Shown here piece after piece: positions 1-7,484 of a stretch of 12,849 nucleotides of DNA. The number at the start of each line of letters is the position of its first letter. Positions within the stretch are counted from its first letter, which is position 1. The stretch covers positions 1 to 12,849 of the forward strand of contig CAJGDZ010000029.1 of the NCBI GenBank assembly GCA_904502055.1, written 5' to 3'. Position numbers and translations under genes: made by a program. This DNA comes from an uncultured Clostridia bacterium (GTDB lineage: Bacteria > Bacillota > Clostridia > Oscillospirales > CAG-272). The notes beneath the pieces are model-generated. The model was not told where the DNA came from and made no database searches. It saw only the letters and a program-made list of their open reading frames with translations.

Positions 1-640
1 AAACGAACTGAAATTTGATGAAAAAGGGCTGATCCCTGCGATCGTGGTGGACGCGGAAAACGGGAAGGTGCTGACGCTTGCTTATATGAACCGGGAAAGC
101 CTGCAGATCTCCATGGAAAAGGGGCTGACCTGTTTCTGGAGCCGCAGCCGTCAGGAGCTCTGGCTGAAGGGTGAAACCAGCGGAAATTATCAGCACATCG
201 TCTCCATCACAGCGGACTGCGACCGGGATGCGCTGGTCGTGAAGGTGGAAAAGGACGGACCGGCCTGCCATCTGGGCACCGAAAGCTGTTTCAATGATCC
301 TGTCTGGGAAAGCGAGACTCTCCATGAATTCTCTCTTGACGGGCTGATGGAGCTCATCGCCGGCCGGAAAACGGAAAAGAAGGAAGGTTCCTATACGACG
401 TATCTGTTTGAAAAGGGACTGGATAAGATCCTGAAGAAGGTGGGCGAGGAGTCGACCGAGGTCATCATTGCCGCCAAGAGCGAGGACAAGGCCGAAACCG
501 TTTACGAGATCGCCGATCTTGCCTATCACGTGATGGTGCTGATGACCGAGGCGGGCATCACGCTTGAGGACATCCACCGCGAGCTGGCCTCGCGCCACGT
601 GATCGACCACAAGGTCAAGCAGGAGAAGATGACCCAATGA
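1..640 (+). CDS. hisIE: HisIE: phosphoribosyl-AMP cyclohydrolase / phosphoribosyl-ATP pyrophosphatase (5' partial)
   Basis: This bifunctional cytosolic enzyme performs steps 2 and 3 of histidine biosynthesis. The HisE domain hydrolyses PR-ATP to PR-AMP and the HisI domain opens the purine ring. The frame is open from base 2 (NELKFDEKG...), so the GTG at 44 is internal and the true start lies left of the window. The HisI half shows WSRSRQELWLKGETSGN, the Asp/Cys metal-site motif DCDRDAL, and GPACHLGTESCF with its conserved cysteines. The HisE half shows GSYTTYLFEKGLDKILKKVGEE followed by the helical EIADLAYHVMVL segment. The stop overlaps the start of the next gene as ATGA, which suggests translational coupling in a his operon. 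Codon preference changes sharply near base 430 (see findings). Confidence 0.95.
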   Translation, partial: NELKFDEKGLIPAIVVDAENGKVLTLAYMNRESLQISMEKGLTCFWSRSRQELWLKGETSGNYQHIVSITADCDRDALVVKVEKDGPACHLGTESCFNDPVWESETLHEFSLDGLMELIAGRKTEKKEGSYTTYLFEKGLDKILKKVGEESTEVIIAAKSEDKAETVYEIADLAYHVMVLMTEAGITLEDIHRELASRHVIDHKVKQEKMTQ

Positions 641-1440
641 TCCTTTCGGATTTTCACACGCACTCCCGTTTTAGCGACGGCAAAAACACCGCCGAGGAAA
701 TGGTGAAGCACGCCATCTCGATGGGACTTTCGGCCATCGGACTTTCGGATCACGCTTCGGGCGACAACGATTACAGCATGAAAAAGGAGGACATCCTCCC
801 CTACCGCCGCGAGATCGCACGCTTGAAGGATGTCTACGGCAACCGCATCGAGATCCTTATGGGCATTGAGCTTGACGCCGACGGCATCGACACCGCCGAC
901 GCCTATGACTATGCCATCGCCTCGGTGCACCATATGACCGTGGCGGGCAAGGACTACTGCATCGACCTCTCGGTGGACGAGACGCGCCGTATGCTCTCCG
1001 AGGGCTTTGGCGGCGACTTTGACAGCCTTGCTGAGGCCTATTACGAAAAGCTGACAAATTACGCGCTTCGCTCGGGAGCTCATATCATCGGCCATTTCGA
1101 TCTCCCCACAAAATTCTCCGAGGTCGGCGTGCCCTATGACGCGCAAAGCCCGCGCTACAAGGCGGCGTGGCAGGCGGCACTCTCGGCGCTTGCCAATAAG
1201 ATGGTCTTTGAGATCAACACGGGGGCCATCAGCCGCGGTTACCGCACCGCCCCCTACCCCGACTCACCGATCCTGACCGAGCTTTCAAGGCTGGGTGGCA
1301 AGGTCCTTATGTCGGGCGACGCCCATAGCACCACCGCGATCTGCGCGCACTTTGACAAGGCAAGCGATATCCTCCTTGCCCACGGCTTCCGCGAGGCCGG
1401 CTTCACCGACAAAAACGGAAGGATTCATAAGCAAATATAA
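637..1440 (+). CDS. hisK: Histidinol-phosphatase, PHP family (HisJ/HisK type)
   Basis: Probably dephosphorylates histidinol phosphate to histidinol, the penultimate phase of histidine synthesis; cytosolic. The 267-aa protein carries the PHP metal-site motifs in order: DFHTHSRFSDG (H7, H9), SDHASG (H39), GIELDAD (E78), SVHHM (H98, H99), GHFDLPTKF (H153) and SGDAHS (D228, H230). The length is usual for the family. The ATG overlaps the hisIE stop by 4 bp, so the gene is probably translated by coupling. That histidine context favours histidinol phosphatase over other PHP phosphoesterases. The stop codon lies at the base of a terminator hairpin. The symbol follows Gram-positive usage; hisJ is used for the same activity elsewhere. 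Confidence 0.9.
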   Translation: MILSDFHTHSRFSDGKNTAEEMVKHAISMGLSAIGLSDHASGDNDYSMKKEDILPYRREIARLKDVYGNRIEILMGIELDADGIDTADAYDYAIASVHHMTVAGKDYCIDLSVDETRRMLSEGFGGDFDSLAEAYYEKLTNYALRSGAHIIGHFDLPTKFSEVGVPYDAQSPRYKAAWQAALSALANKMVFEINTGAISRGYRTAPYPDSPILTELSRLGGKVLMSGDAHSTTAICAHFDKASDILLAHGFREAGFTDKNGRIHKQI

Positions 1441-1470
1441 AAAACGACAGACAAAAGTCTGTCGTTTTTT
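1439..1470. terminator. Bidirectional intrinsic terminator between hisK and the TraX-family gene
   Basis: A perfect hairpin has 14-nt arms (1439-1452 and 1457-1470) around an AAAA loop. The core CGACAGAC/GTCTGTCG is flanked by six A on one side and six T on the other, so it reads as a terminator on both strands. It overlaps the stop codons of both convergent genes: TAA at 1438-1440 on + and TAA at 1469-1471 on -. Confidence 0.93.
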
Positions 1471-2215
1471 AGTGTATCAGCATATAAGTGCCTTCCAGCG
1501 CCAGCAGGTGTAACGGATAAAAGACGTAGAAAAAATATTTCATACGCCATTTGCCGCGCTTCCCCGAATACAGCGCAAGCGGGATAAGTGCCAAAAAGGA
1601 CCAGTACTGCACGCCGCCAAGGCTGATAGCAAGCGGCACCATACCGATCGCCAGCATCAAAAGGTGAATGGGGATGTTATCCCACCGCGCGCGGCGGCTT
1701 TCCTCTGTGACGGAGACCGGGTGAAGCAGGGCCGCAAACACGGGCAGCATACAGCCGAAAAAGCCGTAATCGATGGTCAAAACCAAATTGAGCACGTACA
1801 CAGCGGCCACCGCCAGGACAAAAAGCGCAAGCGTTGCCGCCTTTTTCCACGGTGTGCTCTCCGCATCCGTCCACGCCCTTTTGAAGGCCTGCAGTGCATA
1901 CACGGTGAGGATGGAAAGCGAAAACGTGACGAGAATGCTCATGTACGTATCGCCGTTGTAGACAAAATACACCGTCTGACAAAGCGCCGCGAGACCAAAT
2001 ACTGTGAGGAAATAGCGAAGCTTATTGCGCGTGTATCGGCACCCCTCGGCGATCATAAAGGCAAAGATGGGAAGCGCCAACCGCCCGACAATGCGAAAAA
2101 GACTCACCGTGGGGAAAAAGAGCAGCCCCACATGGTCGGCAAGCATGGAAACCGCCGCCAGGATCTTCAGCGCATTGCCGCTAAGGCCAAAGCGTCCGCT
2201 TTTTACAGAACTCAT
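1469..2215 (-). CDS. TraX-family polytopic membrane protein
   Basis: A 248-aa inner-membrane protein with about seven or eight hydrophobic segments. The N-terminal part, with LKILAAVSMLADHVGLLFFP, then RIVGRLALPIFAFMIAEGCRYTRN, matches the TraX family. TraX was named for F-plasmid pilin N-acetylation, but chromosomal homologues are common in Firmicutes and their role is unclear; some may be acyltransferase-like. There is no conjugation gene nearby. The ATG overlaps the mrp stop as ATGA and the upstream SD is weak, so translation probably depends on mrp. Family assignment is good; a specific function cannot be given. Confidence 0.85.
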   Translation of the reverse strand: MSSVKSGRFGLSGNALKILAAVSMLADHVGLLFFPTVSLFRIVGRLALPIFAFMIAEGCRYTRNKLRYFLTVFGLAALCQTVYFVYNGDTYMSILVTFSLSILTVYALQAFKRAWTDAESTPWKKAATLALFVLAVAAVYVLNLVLTIDYGFFGCMLPVFAALLHPVSVTEESRRARWDNIPIHLLMLAIGMVPLAISLGGVQYWSFLALIPLALYSGKRGKWRMKYFFYVFYPLHLLALEGTYMLIH

Positions 2216-3048
2216 TTGCTGCCCAGTCGGTTTTGGATCACCTTAACCGCGCTGTCAAGATAATCATTCTCCATCAGCTCCAGCATACCGCGGTCAACCA
2301 ACGCCGCGAGCTTCGGATCCATCGGGATCTGTCCCAGAAGATCGTAGCCGAACTTCTCTGCGATCTCGTCGATGTGGCTCTCGCCAAACACGTGGATGTG
2401 CTTGCCGCAATCGGGGCACTTGACGTAGCTCATATTCTCCACAAGACCCAGCACCGGAATGTTCATCAGCTTGGCCATGTTGGCCGCCTTGGCCACGATC
2501 ATGGAAACCAGCTCCTGCGGGCTGCTTACGATCACGATGCCGTCAAGCGGAAGCGACTGGAACACCGTGAGCGGTACGTCGCCCGTTCCGGGAGGGCAGT
2601 CAACAAACAGATAATCGATATCGTTCCAGATGGTCTCCGACCAGAACTGCTTGACCACGCCCGCGATGACGGGGCCACGCCATACGACGGGCTTATCCTC
2701 CTCCTCAAGGAGCAGGTTGACCGACATGATGTCGATGCCCGTGGTGGAGTGAGGCGGGATCATCCCCTCGGGACCGCCCTCAACACCGGGCTTCAGGCCA
2801 AACGCCTTGGGGATCGACGGACCGGTAATGTCCGCGTCGAGAATTCCCACCTTGTAGCCCTCTCTCTGCATCAGCACCGCCAGCATTGAGGTGACGAGCG
2901 ACTTACCAACGCCGCCCTTACCGCTGACCACGCCGATGACGTGCTTTACATTACTGAGGGGATTGGGAGCCTCAAGAAGGCTCTCGGGTTTTCTTGAAGA
3001 ACAGTTGCTCGAGCAGGTCGAGCAATCGTGTGTGCATTCTTCTGCCAT
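2212..3048 (-). CDS. mrp: Mrp/NBP35 (ApbC) family P-loop ATPase, Fe-S cluster carrier
   Basis: A cytosolic ATPase that by family knowledge binds and transfers [4Fe-4S] clusters to apoproteins. The 278-aa protein starts with a Cys cluster (C5, C9, C12, C16) resembling the ferredoxin-like N-terminus of NBP35-type members. The deviant Walker A GKGGVGKS is at 43-50, the switch region DADITGPSIP at about 71-80, and VDCPPGTGD near 149-157. The bridging CPDC motif (C211, C214) lies in the ENMSYVKCPDCGKH segment. The gene has a perfectly spaced promoter at 3087-3115 and a GGA-containing RBS upstream of ATG 3046-3048. It is first of a two-gene unit with the TraX-family gene. No isc/suf genes are visible, so the client proteins are unknown. 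Confidence 0.94.
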   Translation of the reverse strand: MAEECTHDCSTCSSNCSSRKPESLLEAPNPLSNVKHVIGVVSGKGGVGKSLVTSMLAVLMQREGYKVGILDADITGPSIPKAFGLKPGVEGGPEGMIPPHSTTGIDIMSVNLLLEEEDKPVVWRGPVIAGVVKQFWSETIWNDIDYLFVDCPPGTGDVPLTVFQSLPLDGIVIVSSPQELVSMIVAKAANMAKLMNIPVLGLVENMSYVKCPDCGKHIHVFGESHIDEIAEKFGYDLLGQIPMDPKLAALVDRGMLELMENDYLDSAVKVIQNRLGSK

Positions 3049-3086
3049 TTTATCTGAATTCCTTTCTGAATTATATTTCTTTGACT

Positions 3087-3115
3087 ATTATATCTCTAAT
3101 TTTGTTTTTTTTCAA
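3087..3115 (-). promoter_or_regulatory. Sigma-A-type promoter of mrp
   Basis: On the minus strand the -35 is TTGAAA (3110-3115) and the -10 is TATAAT (3087-3092), with a 17-bp spacer. The predicted start near 3080 leaves a leader of about 30 nt before the mrp ATG. It is divergent from the gpmI promoter, with about 40 bp between the two -35 boxes. Confidence 0.85.
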
Positions 3116-3155
3116 GTGCTTTTGTGGGAAAGTTGTAAATTTTTTGGATTTCCTC

Positions 3156-3184
3156 TTGATATTTGAGAAAGAAATCGTTATACT
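3156..3184 (+). promoter_or_regulatory. Sigma-A-type promoter of gpmI
   Basis: The -35 is TTGATA (3156-3161) and the -10 is TATACT (3179-3184), with a 17-bp spacer. The predicted start near 3191 gives a short leader containing the strong RBS AAAGGAG (3211-3217), 10 nt before the gpmI ATG. There is no room for a large riboswitch. Confidence 0.85.
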
Positions 3185-3227
3185 ATATATGTTTATATTT
3201 TCAATATTCTAAAGGAGATGTATAGCT

Positions 3228-4883
<1,656 letters not shown>

Positions 4884-4888
4884 AGCAA

Positions 4889-4918
4889 AACCGCTTCACG
4901 GTGACCCGTGAAGCGGTT
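4889..4918. terminator. Bidirectional intrinsic terminator between gpmI and the isomerase gene
   Basis: A perfect 13-bp stem (4889-4901 with 4906-4918) has a TGAC loop and is followed by TGTTTTTATTT on +. On - it is followed by TTTTGCTTTA. It serves two convergent genes whose stops lie within about 6 nt of the hairpin. Confidence 0.93.
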
Positions 4919-4922
4919 GTTT

Positions 4923-5699
4923 TTATTTCATAAAGTTTTCCTTCAGGTAATTAAAGCTGGTGATAATGCTGTCAAAGGCATTGCCCGTGGCAAAGTTGTT
5001 GTCCTGCTCCACCACAAAATCCTTAACACCACTGTCCTCGGCCAGCGGAATGATGTCCTCAAAATTGATGTTTCCGTTTCCGATCTCGGTGATGTAAGGC
5101 GCGTTGTTCTCGCCGCAGGCACCCATATCCTTCAGGTGAAGGATGTCCACACGGCCGCGCAGACGCTCCAGCATCTTTCTCACGTCATAGCCGCCGTGCT
5201 GCACCCAATAGGTATCCAGCACAAAGGAAATGTTGTTCGGATCGAAATGCTCAATGAGCGTATCCATCATGGTCTTTCCGTTAAATTTCTTAAACTCAAA
5301 GCTGTGGTTGTGATAGGTGAATTTAAAGCCGTGCTCACCGAGTTTTGCGGCAATGCCGTTGGCCTTCTCGACGAACTCCAGAAGCTGCTCCTCACTCTGA
5401 GCAATGCTCGGCATACCGCCGATACCCATATTTCTTGTGCCGATAATATCGTGAATCTTCATGGCCTCGTCCAGATCGGTGCTCATCATTTTCCAATCAA
5501 AATGCGTGCCGCAAATCGCGATCTCAGCGTTATCCGCACATTCCTTATAATATTTTGCCGATTCCACGTCGGTGATCTGTCCTGCGGTCTGCACCGAGGT
5601 ATAGCCCGCGCGGCGAATGTTCAAGAACGCCTCGCGCATACCGTCGGGCGTTCCCGTAAAGGCGCGCACCGTGTAGATCTGTAATCCAAGCTTATCCAT
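4923..5699 (-). CDS. Sugar phosphate isomerase/epimerase family protein (xylose isomerase-like TIM barrel)
   Basis: A 258-aa cytosolic protein of the AP-endonuclease-2/xylose isomerase-like TIM-barrel superfamily. Members isomerise or epimerise sugars, inositols or keto-sugars using a divalent metal. Barrel landmarks are LGLQIYTVR at the first strand, YTSVQTAG, YHNHSFEF, VLDTYWVQHGG and ILHLKDMG. These supply the typical Glu/Asp/His ligands and catalytic His. An upstream ATG at 5745-5747 would add 16 residues, but it lies between the -35 and -10 boxes of the promoter. The ATG at 5697-5699 has an AGAGAGAGAGG ribosome site 5 nt upstream and was chosen. The gene stands alone, with no sugar transporter or dehydrogenase next to it, so the substrate cannot be inferred. 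Confidence 0.87.
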   Translation of the reverse strand: MDKLGLQIYTVRAFTGTPDGMREAFLNIRRAGYTSVQTAGQITDVESAKYYKECADNAEIAICGTHFDWKMMSTDLDEAMKIHDIIGTRNMGIGGMPSIAQSEEQLLEFVEKANGIAAKLGEHGFKFTYHNHSFEFKKFNGKTMMDTLIEHFDPNNISFVLDTYWVQHGGYDVRKMLERLRGRVDILHLKDMGACGENNAPYITEIGNGNINFEDIIPLAEDSGVKDFVVEQDNNFATGNAFDSIITSFNYLKENFMK

Positions 5700-5704
5700 A
5701 AGTA

Positions 5705-5715
5705 CCTCTCTCTCT
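5705..5715 (-). promoter_or_regulatory. Ribosome binding site that fixes the isomerase start
   Basis: Minus-strand AGAGAGAGAGG ends 5 nt before ATG 5697-5699. It supports the shorter 258-aa product over the 274-aa alternative. Confidence 0.75.
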
Positions 5716-5726
5716 TTGGTCATATC

Positions 5727-5755
5727 ATTATAATTCATTTCCCGCAAAAAGTCAA
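5727..5755 (-). promoter_or_regulatory. Sigma-A-type promoter of the isomerase gene
   Basis: On the minus strand the -35 is TTGACT (5750-5755) and the -10 is TATAAT (5727-5732), with a 17-bp spacer. Transcription should begin near 5720, about 20 nt before the chosen start codon. Confidence 0.85.
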
Positions 5756-5799
5756 GGGCTTTTTCTTGCCGACACAGACAAAAAAATGCGCGTTTCTTA

Positions 5800-5828
5800 T
5801 TGCAATTTTTACAAAAATACTGTATAAT
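5800..5828 (+). promoter_or_regulatory. Sigma-A-type promoter of the HAD-murB-comEC unit
   Basis: The -35 is TTGCAA (5800-5805) and the -10 is TATAAT (5823-5828), with a 17-bp spacer. The start is predicted near 5835. The RBS GAGGG (5853-5857) lies 10 nt before the ATG at 5868. It diverges from the isomerase promoter; the -35 boxes are 44 bp apart. Confidence 0.82.
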
Positions 5829-5867
5829 GATAGATAAGGATATTTTTATTAAGAGGGTATCTTTTTT

Positions 5868-6554
5868 ATGAAATACAAAACGCTTCTTTTTGATGCCGAT
5901 GGCACGCTTTTGGATTTTGAACGCGCCGAATACGAGGCACTTTCCGATATTTTAGCCGAATTCGGCATCCCCGATACCAAGGAAAATCACGCCATCTATT
6001 CGGCGGCCAACGACGAGCAATGGAAGCTGCTGGAAAAAGGGCTTGTCACCCGAAGCGACCTTCGCATCAACCGCTTCGTCAACTTTATGAATCGGATCGG
6101 CGTTTCCGCCTGTGCGCACGCCATGGCAGACAGCTATATGCACGCGCTCGCAACCAAAAGTCATCTTCTGGGCGGTGCCCTTGAGCTTTGCCGCGAGCTT
6201 AGCCAAACACACGAGCTTTACATCATAACCAACGGCTTCCGCTATATCCAGCAAGGGCGTTTCTTCCCCAGCCCCATCGCTCCCTTCTTCCGCAATGTCT
6301 TTATTTCGGAAGACATTGGCGCAGAAAAGCCCGACGCCGCCTTTTTCGATTACGTAAAAGCACACATTTCAAATTTTTCGCCCGAGTCCACGCTTGTGAT
6401 CGGCGACTCGCTTTCCTCAGACATAGCAGGCGGCATCCGTGCGGGACTTGACGTGTGTTGGTACAATCCGAAGGGAAAGGAAGCCCCCTCAGATATGAAC
6501 ATTACCTATACCGTATCACAGCTTTCCGATATTCTTCCCATCACGCGGAAGTAA
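5868..6554 (+). CDS. HAD-superfamily hydrolase, YjjG/YfnB-like nucleotidase
   Basis: A cytosolic phosphatase, 228 aa. The four HAD motifs are present: FDADGTLLDF (nucleophile D9, acid/base D11), IITNG (T121), AEKPD (K154) and VIGDSLSSDI (D180, D185). A helical cap lies between about residues 18 and 100. The FDADGTLLDF start and the EDIGAEKPDAAFF block resemble YjjG/YfnB-type pyrimidine 5'-nucleotidases, which by family knowledge act on non-canonical nucleotides. The segment after the threonine motif (FRYIQQGRFFPSPIAPFF) departs from the usual pattern. The gene has its own promoter and is 18 nt from the chosen murB start, so it probably heads a three-gene unit. Superfamily is certain; the substrate is a guess. 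Confidence 0.85.
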   Translation: MKYKTLLFDADGTLLDFERAEYEALSDILAEFGIPDTKENHAIYSAANDEQWKLLEKGLVTRSDLRINRFVNFMNRIGVSACAHAMADSYMHALATKSHLLGGALELCRELSQTHELYIITNGFRYIQQGRFFPSPIAPFFRNVFISEDIGAEKPDAAFFDYVKAHISNFSPESTLVIGDSLSSDIAGGIRAGLDVCWYNPKGKEAPSDMNITYTVSQLSDILPITRK

Positions 6555-6572
6555 CTCAGAATGGAGACCGTT

Positions 6573-7484
6573 ATGCTTAGAACTTCCACACTTTATGCAA
6601 GACTGAAGGCATTGAACGTTCCCTGCAAGGAGATCGTTTCGATGTCCAACCATACCACCATGCAGGTCGGTGGCATTGCGCCCGTCGTTGCCTACGTGCG
6701 AAACGCGGAGGAAATGATCACCGCAATTCGCGAAGCCAAGAACAACGGCGTAAAATACGCCGTGATGGGCAACGGAAGCAACGTCATCGTCGCCGATGAC
6801 GGCTTTGACGGACTTGTGATCGTCACCACCGATATGAAAAACTTTTCGCTTGAGGGCAACCTCATCAAGGCCGATTGCGGTGCTTCGCTGACGCGGCTTG
6901 CCGTCGCGGCACAGCGCGAGGCTCTGTCGGGTCTCGAGTTTGCCTATGGCATCCCCGGAACCGTCGGCGGAGGCGTGTTTATGAACGCAGGTGCCTTTGG
7001 CGGAAGCCTTTCGGACGTCGTGGTCTCCTCCATTTGCTACGATACCAAAAACGATTCCATTCGCAAGATCGACCGTGAGGAGCACGATTTCCGCTACCGT
7101 GAAAGCATTTATACCCGAAATCCCGATTACATTATTCTTGCCGTTATGCTTGAGCTGAAGCCCGGCAAGGTCGAGGATATCGTCGCCAAAATGAATGAAA
7201 ACATCCGCACACGCAAGGAAAAGCAACCGCTGGAATACCCAAGCGCGGGAAGCGTTTTCAAGCGTCCCGTCGGATTTTACGCAGGGGAATTAATTGAAAA
7301 ATGTGGTCTTAAGGGCTACCGCATAGGCGGCGCGGAGGTGTCGGAAAAGCACGCGGGATTTATTATCAACCGCGGCGGCGCCAAGGCAGAGGACGTGATG
7401 CGTCTTGTCAGCTACGTTAAAACCAAGGTCTTCCTCGAGTATTCGGTTGAGCTTGAGTGTGAGATCCGATATCTCGGCGAATGA
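6573..7484 (+). CDS. murB: UDP-N-acetylenolpyruvoylglucosamine reductase
   Basis: A flavoenzyme that reduces UDP-GlcNAc-enolpyruvate to UDP-MurNAc with NADPH, the second committed step of peptidoglycan precursor synthesis; cytosolic. The 303-aa protein shows the FAD-binding core NHTTMQVGG, VMGNGSNVIVADDG, and GIPGTVGGGVFMNAGAFGG. It also shows YRESIY and the catalytic serine block SAGSVFKRP (S227), with a C-terminal ELECEIR containing the likely catalytic Glu. The absence of the type I loop fits a type II MurB, usual in Firmicutes. An in-frame ATG at 6561 would add four residues (METV). I prefer 6573 because GGAG at 6563-6566 lies 6 nt upstream of it, while 6561 has only a weak SD. The stop overlaps the comEC start as ATGA. 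Confidence 0.94.
   Translation: MLRTSTLYARLKALNVPCKEIVSMSNHTTMQVGGIAPVVAYVRNAEEMITAIREAKNNGVKYAVMGNGSNVIVADDGFDGLVIVTTDMKNFSLEGNLIKADCGASLTRLAVAAQREALSGLEFAYGIPGTVGGGVFMNAGAFGGSLSDVVVSSICYDTKNDSIRKIDREEHDFRYRESIYTRNPDYIILAVMLELKPGKVEDIVAKMNENIRTRKEKQPLEYPSAGSVFKRPVGFYAGELIEKCGLKGYRIGGAEVSEKHAGFIINRGGAKAEDVMRLVSYVKTKVFLEYSVELECEIRYLGE

Noticed and set aside
526..1146. A 206-codon minus-strand frame across hisIE and hisK
   Set aside because: It crosses two recognised overlapping genes on the other strand; no motif or ribosome site is seen.
1469..2215. TraX-family gene as a sign of a conjugative element
   Set aside because: There are no relaxase, mating-pair, integrase or att-like sequences, the neighbours are housekeeping genes, and chromosomal TraX-family genes are common in Firmicutes.
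3049..3227. A possible riboswitch or small RNA in the AT-rich mrp-gpmI gap
   Set aside because: The gap is fully explained by two divergent promoters and short leaders; no stable hairpin or conserved aptamer pattern was seen.
4908..5684. A 258-codon plus-strand frame opposite the isomerase gene
   Set aside because: It is antisense to a recognised TIM-barrel gene with its own promoter, RBS and terminator, and it begins inside the terminator hairpin.
6516..7226. A 236-codon minus-strand frame opposite murB
   Set aside because: It is a shadow of murB, without an RBS or recognisable domains.
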